A stretch of 35,450 bases of DNA from Pseudomonas folii (lineage in GTDB: Bacteria; Pseudomonadota; Gammaproteobacteria; Pseudomonadales; Pseudomonadaceae), in assembly GCF_014357575.1 (NCBI RefSeq), contig NZ_JACONW010000052.1, positions 1 through 35,450 on the forward strand, read 5' to 3'. The notes beneath the pieces were generated by a model that saw nothing but the letters and a program-made list of their open reading frames with translations, ran no database searches and was not told the DNA's origin. This document shows positions 8,775 to 16,973 of this stretch, in pieces. The first letter of the stretch is position 1, and every line of letters starts with the position of its first letter. The position numbers were made by a program, and so were the translations under genes.

Positions 8775-10475
8775 TTAAAGGAAAAAATCCATACGGAAAT
8801 AAACAGGTGCTTCGCGCTCGATCACGCCACCCGGACGCTCCAGCGAATGGGCAAACGTCACCGACGCGGCCATATGTTGGCCGCGTGCAAAAAACTCGAA
8901 GGAGTTGCTGGAAAGACGCCCGTGCTCGTCGCCGTTGTAGCGATCGTTACGGATTACACCCTGGTCATAGCCAACTGCGGTGCCGTACTCAGCGAATACC
9001 GGACGCAACCAGTCAAACGTCACAGGACGCGACAGACGCAGCTCGTTGCGCCAATAACCACCGCTATCGCCGGACAGGAATTGATCCTTGTAACCACGCA
9101 CCGAGGATGACCCACCAAGGCTCATGCGCTGAGGGCTATAGAGTGTGTCTTCGCTGCGTTGGCCGGTTGCCAGGCTGGTGAAGTTAAGCTTCTCGCCCCA
9201 CAGCTCAAACGGCTGCAGATAGCTAATGGTGCCGGTGTACTTGCGATAGCGGGCATCCGGCTCACCAGGCCCGGGGCGACCATCCCCCTGCGTATCAAAG
9301 GCTCCTGTCCCCTGCTGCATGCCCAGATCAATGTTCACGAACGCTGAGCCAACTCGCCGCCCGTGGTTGATACCGAACTGAGCTTCGGATAGGCGATTGC
9401 TGCTCAACGCCAGTTTGCTGTCTTCGACATAGTTATTGGTGCGCAAATACCCCAGCCCCGCATTTAGCGAGGTTTTGCTCAAAGCGTCCCGATGAATCAC
9501 ACGTTCGGCACGTAGTTGGTGGTTCTGGCTGTCGCCGGTCTGCCGAAAATCGATACCACTGGCTTGAGCAATCGAGCGATATTCACTTTGGCTGTAGCTG
9601 TAAGTGAACGTCCACCAACCCCACGGCAAACTGTATGCAAGCATGCCGTTCTTCGAGGCTTTTAGGTGATCGCTAATGGCGTCATGCCCACCCCGTAGGT
9701 TCAACTGATCTGCCAGCCCCAACGGGCTGTCCCAATCCAGTCCTACGCCCCACTGCTGTTCGCCGGTGCTTTTCTGGCCGTCGTTGTGCCGCGCCAACGA
9801 AGCACGCCATGGCTTTTGCGGGGTGTTTTTTACCAATACATTGCTGCCGCCCACCGCATTGCCGGGAGCCAGTTCCATCTGCGCCTGATTGGACGGCAAG
9901 CGGTTGAGCTGGTCGAGTAACTGCTCGATCTCGCGTAGGTTCAGCTCTTGCCCTTCCCGCCCTGGAAAGGCCATCGCCAGTTCCCGCTCCGAAAGGCCAC
10001 TGCCCGATTCGCCCTTGAGGCTTTCCAGCTTGCCTTCCACGACCAGCACTTCGAGCATGCCTTGGGACAAATCCTGCTGCGGCAAGTAAGCGCGGGTGGT
10101 TACAAGCCCTTTGGCGAGGTAATGATCGGTGATGGCCTTGAGCACGCCATTAAGCTGAGCGACGCCCAGACATTGCCCAACGAAAGGCTCAAGCAGCGCG
10201 TCACGCTCGCGATTGGATAATGAGTCAGCTCCTTTGAGCTGGATGGTTTTTATCGGGAAGCAGCGCGTATCCACCGGAGCCGCGGGGGCGGATAGTGCCT
10301 TCTGGCTGCCAGGTAAGTCTTTGAGTTCTTCAAGGCGGCGGCGCTGCTCTTCAAGCAGACGATCCTGCCGGTCGCGAATAAGGTCTTGCTCACCCGGACT
10401 AGGGGCTCCATTCGCCATGAGCGGCATGACAGCGAACGCCAGGAAAATTGCGATTCGATGAGCTGGAAAGTGCAC
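8775..10475 (-). CDS. TpsB outer-membrane transporter (FhaC/ShlB/CdiB family)
   Basis: Outer-membrane beta-barrel of the Omp85/TpsB family that exports the adjacent TpsA. It has 566 residues, the usual family length. A signal peptide (MHFPAHRIAIFLAFAVMPLMANGAPS) is followed by a charged helix rich in R, E and L, a POTRA region around residues 70-150, and a C-terminal barrel. The conserved barrel motif appears as SSVRGYKDQFLSGDSGGYW, and the protein ends in alternating aromatic residues (VYFRMDFFL). The start is GTG, supported by AAGGA at 10482-10486, six bases upstream. It is the first gene of the operon, with tpsA 21 bases downstream, the cdiB-cdiA/hecB-hecA order. Confidence 0.96.
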   Translation of the reverse strand: MHFPAHRIAIFLAFAVMPLMANGAPSPGEQDLIRDRQDRLLEEQRRRLEELKDLPGSQKALSAPAAPVDTRCFPIKTIQLKGADSLSNRERDALLEPFVGQCLGVAQLNGVLKAITDHYLAKGLVTTRAYLPQQDLSQGMLEVLVVEGKLESLKGESGSGLSERELAMAFPGREGQELNLREIEQLLDQLNRLPSNQAQMELAPGNAVGGSNVLVKNTPQKPWRASLARHNDGQKSTGEQQWGVGLDWDSPLGLADQLNLRGGHDAISDHLKASKNGMLAYSLPWGWWTFTYSYSQSEYRSIAQASGIDFRQTGDSQNHQLRAERVIHRDALSKTSLNAGLGYLRTNNYVEDSKLALSSNRLSEAQFGINHGRRVGSAFVNIDLGMQQGTGAFDTQGDGRPGPGEPDARYRKYTGTISYLQPFELWGEKLNFTSLATGQRSEDTLYSPQRMSLGGSSSVRGYKDQFLSGDSGGYWRNELRLSRPVTFDWLRPVFAEYGTAVGYDQGVIRNDRYNGDEHGRLSSNSFEFFARGQHMAASVTFAHSLERPGGVIEREAPVYFRMDFFL

Positions 10476-10517
10476 AGGACGTCCTTGTAATGGCGCATTG
10501 ATATCGCAAGCGGAGCG

Positions 10518-10546
10518 ATACTAAATAGCCATCATCTTGACGTCAA
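10518..10546 (-). promoter_or_regulatory. Predicted sigma-70 promoter of tpsB-tpsA
   Basis: Read on the minus strand, a -35 box TTGACG (10546-10541) and a -10 box TAGTAT (10523-10518) are separated by exactly 17 bases. Transcription would start near 10510, leaving a leader of about 35 bases before GTG 10475. The -35 box lies in a perfect 10-base palindrome, TTGACGTCAA (10537-10546), which could also be an operator. Confidence 0.5.
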
Positions 10547-10554
10547 TATTTAAG

Positions 10555-10568
10555 TACACGTGCGTGTA
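10555..10568. promoter_or_regulatory. Palindrome upstream of the tpsB promoter
   Basis: TACACG-TG-CGTGTA is a perfect 6-base inverted repeat with a 2-base centre, lying 8 bases upstream of the predicted -35 box. The position suits a regulator-binding site. No particular regulator family is recognised. Confidence 0.35.
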
Positions 10569-11332
10569 GGGTTCGTATCAACAGCGATACAGCCTCTATC
10601 TCGGGGGTTGCGGAGGTGAAGGGAGTTGAAAGACAGAACGGATCGACGCACTGCAGCCGCGCTTTGGTGCGCATGACACTCGACCTGAAACTCACAAGCA
10701 GCGAGAGACAGTGATGCGACGCCAATCGCATTCCCAACCAAAACCTTTGCTGTTCAGGAGACATTCATTTGCTATTAAAGCCACCCTGTCATTACCCTCA
10801 TATGAATGAACGCATCACTATGGGCGCATGCCGACCCAGGATTATCCGGCCAGTTCAAACCATTATTAAACTTTACTTGTGGTTCTTTTGATATTGTCGG
10901 ACACTCTGCATTAATGACAATATACAGGCGTCAGCCAACCGACTTGGAATTCACCGCTGATTTCGAGCCGACAGCACGCAACGAAAAAGATTCAACCCTG
11001 CCTGACAAATGGTTTGCATAAATAATAAAAACCAGCAAAAACAGAGATTTAACGAAAGTAAGCCCCCTCTTCCGCCCTCGCGTCAAAACACCACAAAACC
11101 TGTTAAAGACTCGTTACAAATGTAAAAGTTTCGCTCTCTGAAATTAATATCAAAAACCTCATTTAAAACTTTGCGCCCACCGCGAATGCTGCTAATAATC
11201 GGCCCAGTTCCGGGGAGCAAGGCAATGCGCCATCTCACACGAAGTGAATAATCAGCTTCCTTCCGATTCAACCCCGGCCTAAAAACTATTCGGTAGTTTG
11301 CTCAAAATGCCATCAGGCTTTGAGCTGACTGC
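10569..11332. other. Divergent intergenic region without a convincing gene
   Basis: About 760 bases between the tpsB promoter and wecB, visibly richer in A and T than its neighbours from about 10850 to 11170. Small ORFs exist (10543-10764 minus, 10806-11021 plus, 11083-11271 minus), but none has a clear ribosome binding site, domain or coding character. The region must hold the promoter of the exopolysaccharide operon, and no consensus box is strong enough to place it. A long leader RNA before wecB is possible. Confidence 0.5.
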
Positions 11333-12601
11333 TTGTGCGGCGCAAGAAACTTGCGCGAGGAGGGCATCATCGCTCGCAGTGAATCCAGGATTAAGGTCCT
11401 ATCGATCTTCGGCACGCGTCCCGAAGCCATAAAAATGGCTCCGCTGGTTAAAGCACTGGCGGCGGAATCTGGCGTTCACTCGCAGATCTGTGTCACAGGC
11501 CAGCATCAAAGCATGCTGAAGCAGGTGATGGATCTGTTCGACCTCACGCCTGATTTCAGTCTTGATGTGATGAGGCCCAATCAGACCCTCAATACGCTGA
11601 CGTCTGCTCTTTATGGCGCGATTGATCCGATACTGGAAATGATCCAGCCGGACCGCGTTCTGGTGCATGGCGACACCACTTCAGCCATGGTTGCCGCGAT
11701 GGCCGCATTCCACCGTCGCATTCCGGTTGGCCATGTTGAAGCAGGACTGCGCACGGGTGATATTCGTTCGCCGTGGCCGGAAGAGATGAACCGTCGCTGC
11801 ATCGACCTGGGCGCCGACCTGCTGTTCGCGCCGACCTTCGAGTCCCGCACCAACTTGCTCAGTGAGCGTCTGCAAGGTCGCTCGTTTGTCACTGGCAACA
11901 CGGTCATTGATGCCCTGCAAATGACCGCTAGCCGGATCGATCAGGACCATGCACTGCGTGAAAGTCTTGATAGCCAGTTTGCGTTCATCAAGCCTGGCCG
12001 CAAGGTGTTGCTGGTCACCGGCCACCGCCGGGAAAACTTCGGCGACGGCTTCCTTGATATCTGCAAGGCGCTGCGTCAGTTAGCGAGCCGTAAAGACATC
12101 CAGATCGTATACCCCGTGCATTTGAACCCTAACGTTCAAGGCCCGGTCAACGAGCATCTGGGCGGTCTGGATAACGTGCATCTGATCGAGCCGCTGGACT
12201 ATCTGGCGTTTGTTCGCCTGATGCAGCGTGCCCACGTGATTCTCACCGACTCAGGCGGCGTACAGGAAGAGGCGCCTTCCCTCGGCAAACCAGTGCTGGT
12301 GATGCGTGATGTCACCGAACGCCCTGAAGCTGTCGCGGCGGGAACGGTTCGACTGGTCGGTACCAAGCCAGAATCCATCATCAGTGGCGTTGCGGCCCTG
12401 TACGACGATGACCTGCTGTGGCGTCGCGCCTCCCAGGCGGCCAACCCGTATGGTGACGGCAAAGCCAGTTCCCGAATTGTCGACGTCCTGCTGGGCAGAC
12501 CCATGCATGAGTTCGTGGTGGGCAAATCGCCGCAAGGCATTGAACGCCCCCTGATGATCCCGAACCCGGAATTCACCCGTCCGGTTTCCACATTTCAATA
12601 A
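11333..12601 (+). CDS. wecB: UDP-N-acetylglucosamine 2-epimerase (non-hydrolysing)
   Basis: Cytoplasmic enzyme interconverting UDP-GlcNAc and UDP-ManNAc. The family core starts at KVLSIFGTRPEAIKMAPL and carries LVHGDTTSAM, GHVEAGLRTGDI, SPWPEEMNRR, VTGHRRENFGDGF, YPVHLNPNV and LTDSGGVQEEAPSLGKPVL. These cover the catalytic Asp, two Glu and His known from E. coli WecB. A tail of about 30 residues after the usual end (ending in TRPVSTFQ) is unusual. The coordinate given is the first possible TTG. The true start is unresolved: a strong Shine-Dalgarno at 11357-11364 points to a rare ATC start at 11369 (410 residues), and the conserved core begins only at ATT 11390. It is the first gene of the operon, 34 bases before the BcsB-like gene, so it probably supplies UDP-ManNAc for that pathway. 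Confidence 0.94.
   Translation: MCGARNLREEGIIARSESRIKVLSIFGTRPEAIKMAPLVKALAAESGVHSQICVTGQHQSMLKQVMDLFDLTPDFSLDVMRPNQTLNTLTSALYGAIDPILEMIQPDRVLVHGDTTSAMVAAMAAFHRRIPVGHVEAGLRTGDIRSPWPEEMNRRCIDLGADLLFAPTFESRTNLLSERLQGRSFVTGNTVIDALQMTASRIDQDHALRESLDSQFAFIKPGRKVLLVTGHRRENFGDGFLDICKALRQLASRKDIQIVYPVHLNPNVQGPVNEHLGGLDNVHLIEPLDYLAFVRLMQRAHVILTDSGGVQEEAPSLGKPVLVMRDVTERPEAVAAGTVRLVGTKPESIISGVAALYDDDLLWRRASQAANPYGDGKASSRIVDVLLGRPMHEFVVGKSPQGIERPLMIPNPEFTRPVSTFQ
11340..11364 (+). promoter_or_regulatory. Hairpin abutting a strong Shine-Dalgarno before wecB
   Basis: GCGCAAG (11340-11346), loop AAA, CTTGCGC (11350-11356) form a perfect 7-bp hairpin. It is followed directly by GAGGAGGG (11357-11364), a near-ideal Shine-Dalgarno. 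The hairpin would sit at the edge of the 30S binding site and may affect translation of wecB. No ATG or GTG lies at normal distance; in frame there are ATC 11366, ATC 11369 and ATT 11390. Confidence 0.5.
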
Positions 12602-12635
12602 ACATTTGCCCCTTAACAGCCCGAGATCTGCCTGA

Positions 12636-14846
12636 ATGAAGTCTTCCGTTGCCACCCAATCGGGCGCGCTCAGCGCCCTCGCCTGTGGCGTGAGCCTGCT
12701 CGCGCTCATGCCGAATTTCGCCCTGGCCGCGGACAGCCCGCTTACTCAGGCAATCAACCGGCTGAACACCGATACCCAACAGCAGCGCGAGATCCGTCTC
12801 AGCGACCTGGGTATCGATGCGCCGATCATCCTCGGCTCCACTGACTCGCGCCGCGAGCTGTATCTTCCGGTTCCGGCCGGGGTGCCGCTAACTGACGCGA
12901 CCCTGCAATTCGACGCCAGCTACCTGAACGGCGAAGGCGGACGCAACACTATGTTGCTGTCGCTGGACGGTTTCCCGGTACGTGCCGAAGGCCTGACCGA
13001 GCCGCAAGGCAACGCCAGCGCCACGTTGGGCGTTGACAAGGCAGCTCGCGACAGCGGTTCAGTGCGATTGGGCGTCGCCTGGTCGTCAATCGTTTCCCGC
13101 GTTCTTTGCGAAGACGAACGAGTGATCGGTAATGTGCTGCGTATCGACCCGGCCACCCGTCTGACCTACAGCTACGACGCCAATGATCTGCAGGACATCG
13201 GCGCGGCGTGGAATGCCCTCCCCGGCAAACCAGGCATCATGGTTGCTCCAGGCAGCCTGTCTGCTGAAAGCTACGACGCCGCATGGCGTATAGGTGTCGC
13301 TCTTGAGCGCATCGGCAAGCACGCACGCATCCTGCCCTTCCCTGCTTTGCAGGACAGCGTCGACCTGAGCGCTCTGCGCATCCCGGCTGAGCTGCTGAAC
13401 ATTCCGGCCTTCGCCAGCCTTAATGGCAAAGGCACCCAGACTCTGAGCGACCCGGCACAGATCGGTGCCTTGTTGGTGCTGGGCCAGACGCCAAACGTAC
13501 AAGCTGACCTGGCGATCAATGATCCGCAGTTGCTTAAGGCAATCAACGATTCGCTGGATGCCTTGCAGGCCCAGATTCAAAGCCGCGACGCGACTGCAGT
13601 CGATGCGTTTAACCAATGGCGCGAGCGTCATATCAACGCAGGCCAGAAAACCGGTAAGGAAAACGTGCGTCTGGCATTGCTGGGCAGCCGCCCGATGCTG
13701 ATGATTGCACCCGACGCTACCACCAAAGCGCTGACCATGTTCAGCTCGGCCTGGAACAAACTGGCCCGCACCCGCCAGTTGTCCATTAGCGAAGCACAGG
13801 CGCCGCTGGATACCGATGGCCGTGTAGCGCTGTCGCGACTGGGCGGCCAGCCGGGCACCATCGACGTGTTGGCCAAGGCTGACTGGAGCGCCTCGTTCCC
13901 GTTGGGCGCCGTGGCTTATGACGGGCGTCTGCCGGTCAAAGCGGTGATTGATATCGCTGCCGCGCCAGGCGCATCGGACACTGCTCCGGTTGCCTCGGTG
14001 TTCCTCAATGATTACCTGATCGGCGCTCAGCAGCTTGATACCACGGGCGAGAAGCAACGCATCGAAGCGCGCATCCCGCGTTACGCATTGGGTTCGACCA
14101 ACGTCCTGCGCGTTTCCTTCCAGCGCCAGCCGGTCAGCGATCGTTGCCTGGAAACGCCACAGGCGTTCCCGGTTTCGGTACGCCCGACCAGCCACATCGT
14201 CCTCGAAAAAACCACGCCGAGTGATGACTTCGCAGGCATGGCAGCACGCTTCGCGGTTGATACTCAGGTATTGGTCCCGCAGACCTGGCTTGATCACCCG
14301 GCAAGCAGCTTGCCGCAAGTTATTTCAGTCGCAAGCGCCACTGGCGTTTCACCACTGCGCGCGCAGTTGAAAGTCAGCGCTGACCCGAAAACCGCGGTCA
14401 AACCGGAAAAATCCTTCCTGGCTTTCGCACTGCCAGTCGCCGACAGCAAGCAAGCGCTGCAAGTCGATGACCAGGGCCGCCTGCGCATCAACGACAAAGA
14501 TAAAGTCTTGCTGGACGTCACCCAGTTGAACAACCTTGCTTCGTTGCAAGTGGTCGAGTCCGGCAGCCAGCGTGGTCTGGTTTATCAGGCTCTGGGCAGC
14601 GATGCCCCGCAGTTCGCCAGGCCAATCCTGCTGACCCGCGGCGATACCAGCGTGCTGGGCAACAACGGTGTGCTGACCACACTGGACAGCAAAGACCCTA
14701 ACGGCAGTCGCATGATTGATGACGACGAGCCAAAAGGTCTGGATGCATGGCGCACGCCTTCGCTGTTGTGGCTGATTCCGGGCGGCATTCTGTTGTTCCT
14801 CGTGCTGTTGCTGGCTGGCCGTAGCGCCCGTCGCAATCGCCAGTAA
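12636..14846 (+). CDS. BcsB-like periplasmic polysaccharide synthase subunit
   Basis: Resembles BcsB, the periplasmic partner of cellulose synthase that guides the nascent glucan and is anchored by one C-terminal helix. It has 736 residues (E. coli BcsB has about 780). A signal peptide (residues 1-32, ending ALAADS) is followed by alternating carbohydrate-binding-like and flavodoxin-like beta-rich segments. A single membrane helix lies at the very C-terminus (LLWLIPGGILLFLVLLLAG) with a short basic tail RSARRNRQ, the BcsB topology. Similarity is judged from motifs and topology (DATLQFDASYLNG, SIVSRVLCEDE, NVLRVSFQRQP). It is 12 bases before the NfrB-like synthase. No such partner is part of the E. 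coli nfrAB pair, so this is not a canonical NfrAB locus. The role is inferred. Confidence 0.8.
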   Translation: MKSSVATQSGALSALACGVSLLALMPNFALAADSPLTQAINRLNTDTQQQREIRLSDLGIDAPIILGSTDSRRELYLPVPAGVPLTDATLQFDASYLNGEGGRNTMLLSLDGFPVRAEGLTEPQGNASATLGVDKAARDSGSVRLGVAWSSIVSRVLCEDERVIGNVLRIDPATRLTYSYDANDLQDIGAAWNALPGKPGIMVAPGSLSAESYDAAWRIGVALERIGKHARILPFPALQDSVDLSALRIPAELLNIPAFASLNGKGTQTLSDPAQIGALLVLGQTPNVQADLAINDPQLLKAINDSLDALQAQIQSRDATAVDAFNQWRERHINAGQKTGKENVRLALLGSRPMLMIAPDATTKALTMFSSAWNKLARTRQLSISEAQAPLDTDGRVALSRLGGQPGTIDVLAKADWSASFPLGAVAYDGRLPVKAVIDIAAAPGASDTAPVASVFLNDYLIGAQQLDTTGEKQRIEARIPRYALGSTNVLRVSFQRQPVSDRCLETPQAFPVSVRPTSHIVLEKTTPSDDFAGMAARFAVDTQVLVPQTWLDHPASSLPQVISVASATGVSPLRAQLKVSADPKTAVKPEKSFLAFALPVADSKQALQVDDQGRLRINDKDKVLLDVTQLNNLASLQVVESGSQRGLVYQALGSDAPQFARPILLTRGDTSVLGNNGVLTTLDSKDPNGSRMIDDDEPKGLDAWRTPSLLWLIPGGILLFLVLLLAGRSARRNRQ

Positions 14847-14858
14847 CGGGAACCTGAG

Positions 14859-16973
14859 ATGACGTCGCTTTATTGGCCTTACTGGCTGGCCCACTACTAC
14901 AGCGTTCTGGAAGTCGCGACGATTGTGATCGCGGTGCTGATCCTGATTTCCAGCCTGGACGATCTGTTCATCGACCTGTGGTACTGGTCTCGCCGGATAT
15001 TCCGCAGTTTCACCGCAGGGCGCAAATACCGGCCCCTGACCGCCGACCAACTGCTCGCCCGGGATGAGCAACCCCTGGCGATCATGGTTCCGGCGTGGCT
15101 GGAATACGACGTCATCGCACCGATGATCGAGAACATGGTGTCGACGCTGGACTACCAGAACTACGTGGTTTTTGTCGGCACCTACATCAACGATCAGCGC
15201 ACCATCGACGAAGTCGAACGCATGCGTCGCCGTTACAAGCAGTTGCACCGTGTAGAAGTTCCGCACGACGGGCCGACCTGCAAGGCTGACTGTCTTAACT
15301 GGGTGATTCAGGCGATCTTCCTTCACGAAAAAACCCACGGCATGACCTTCGCTGGCGTGGTCCTGCATGACAGTGAAGACGTGCTGCACCCGCTGGAATT
15401 GCGTCTGTTCAACTACCTGTTGCCGCGCAAGGACATGATCCAGCTACCGGTGGTGTCCCTGGAGCGCAACTGGTACGAATGGGTTGCGGGTACTTACATG
15501 GACGAGTTTGCTGAATGGCACGGCAAGGACCTTGTTGTGCGCGAAAGCATGAGCGACACCGTGCCTTCCGCCGGTGTTGGCACCTGCTTCTCCCATCGGG
15601 CATTGCAGGTGCTGGCCGGGGAAACCCAGAACATGCCGTTCAACACCGACAGCCTGACCGAGGACTATGATGTAGGCGCTCGCCTGTCCAAAGTCGGCAT
15701 GAACGCTATCTTCGTGCGCTTCCCGGTGGAATACCGGGTGCTGCGTAAATCGTGGTTCAGAAAGCCTTACGAATCGACCCTGAAAATGCCGTTGTGCGTA
15801 CGGGAATTCTTCCCCGATACGTTCCGCACCGCATTTCGTCAGAAAGCCCGCTGGACACTGGGTATCGGCCTGCAAGGCTGGGAGCAGATGGGCTGGACCG
15901 GTTCGCTGGCCAACCGTTATTTGCTGTTCCGTGACCGCAAAGGTGTTGTGACGGCTTTCGTCAGCATCATTGCGTACCTGATTCTGGTGCAACTACTGGT
16001 ATTGATCATCCTGCGTCAAAGCGGCGTGTGGGATGTGAGCTTCCCTACCCCGTTCGAAGCCAACGGCTGGATCAAATACCTGTTGCTGGCCAACGGCATC
16101 GCATTGGCCTGGCGCATCGTGCATCGCTGCTATTTCACGGGCGTGCTGTATGGCTGGCAGCATGCATTGCTGGCCATTCCACGCATGGTCGTCGGCAACT
16201 TCGTCAACTTCATGGCCGCCTCCCGTGCCTGGAAAATGTTTATCGTTGGCAAGGTGATGAACCGCAAGCTGGTCTGGGACAAAACCATGCATGACTTCCC
16301 GTCCACTGACCTTGTAGCGGTTGCCCCGCGCAAGCTGGGCAGCGTGCTGCTGTCATGGCAAGCGATCAACGACACCAATCTGGAAAGCGCACTGGCCGAA
16401 CAACAGACTCGCCAACTGCCACTGGGGCGCATTTTGCTCAATAACGGCTGGCTGGACGATGAAACCCTGGCCGAAGCCATTGCCTTCCAGAACGACTTGC
16501 CCCGGGTGTTCGACGTGGCCGCCAAGGCTGAGCGTGCAGCACCTGCGCTGGCCGACGAATTTGCCCTGCGCTGGCGGGCAGTGCCTGTTGGCCTGAGCCC
16601 TGAGGGCCGTCAGCAAATTGCCGTGGCCAGCCCATTGTCAGCCGAAGGGCTTGAGCAGGTCAGCGCGCAACTGGGCAGCGAGCCTGTGCAGTTGATCGCT
16701 CGGGAAAGCGAAATCATCAATCAGTTGCGTCAGCTTGATGCACCGGATGATCGCGCCTTGCCGCATGCCAGCGCACCACTGCTGGGTGATCTGCTGATCG
16801 AAATGGGTCTGCTGGATCGCAACGTGTTCAACGATGCGATGCTGCATTACAAACCACAGCAACATGGTCGTATCGGTGATTACCTGGTGGATATCGGCGT
16901 ACTGCCCCGCGCAACCATCGAACAGGCGGTTGCCCGTCAGCACAGCCATTATCAGCCGGAGCCGGCATTATGA
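14859..16973 (+). CDS. nfrB: NfrB-like processive family 2 glycosyltransferase with MshEN modules
   Basis: Inner-membrane glycosyltransferase related to E. coli NfrB, the phage N4 adsorption protein B now linked to an N-acetylmannosamine exopolysaccharide. It has 704 residues. An N-terminal membrane helix (about 13-35) precedes a GT2 domain with DSED (171-174), TEDYD (267-271) and QKARW (328-332, the QxxRW motif of processive synthases). Further membrane helices lie around 360-385 and 395-450. The C-terminus has two MshEN-like modules with paired LG..L...G.L....L..A...Q patterns, at about 488-545 and 643-698; MshEN domains bind c-di-GMP in other proteins. It would use the UDP-ManNAc made by WecB and pass the polymer to the BcsB-like and NfrA proteins. 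The stop overlaps the nfrA start by 4 bases (ATGA). Confidence 0.92.
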   Translation: MTSLYWPYWLAHYYSVLEVATIVIAVLILISSLDDLFIDLWYWSRRIFRSFTAGRKYRPLTADQLLARDEQPLAIMVPAWLEYDVIAPMIENMVSTLDYQNYVVFVGTYINDQRTIDEVERMRRRYKQLHRVEVPHDGPTCKADCLNWVIQAIFLHEKTHGMTFAGVVLHDSEDVLHPLELRLFNYLLPRKDMIQLPVVSLERNWYEWVAGTYMDEFAEWHGKDLVVRESMSDTVPSAGVGTCFSHRALQVLAGETQNMPFNTDSLTEDYDVGARLSKVGMNAIFVRFPVEYRVLRKSWFRKPYESTLKMPLCVREFFPDTFRTAFRQKARWTLGIGLQGWEQMGWTGSLANRYLLFRDRKGVVTAFVSIIAYLILVQLLVLIILRQSGVWDVSFPTPFEANGWIKYLLLANGIALAWRIVHRCYFTGVLYGWQHALLAIPRMVVGNFVNFMAASRAWKMFIVGKVMNRKLVWDKTMHDFPSTDLVAVAPRKLGSVLLSWQAINDTNLESALAEQQTRQLPLGRILLNNGWLDDETLAEAIAFQNDLPRVFDVAAKAERAAPALADEFALRWRAVPVGLSPEGRQQIAVASPLSAEGLEQVSAQLGSEPVQLIARESEIINQLRQLDAPDDRALPHASAPLLGDLLIEMGLLDRNVFNDAMLHYKPQQHGRIGDYLVDIGVLPRATIEQAVARQHSHYQPEPAL

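Noticed and set aside
10543..10764. Small minus-strand ORFs between tpsB and wecB as genes
   Set aside because: They overlap the predicted promoter region and have no ribosome site or recognisable protein features.
10806..11021. 71-codon plus-strand ORF
   Set aside because: No Shine-Dalgarno before the start, no domain, and A/T-rich non-coding character.
13086..15389. Long minus-strand ORFs (410 and 346 codons) opposite the BcsB-like and NfrB genes
   Set aside because: Their products have no domain character, and the plus-strand products match known families along their full length.
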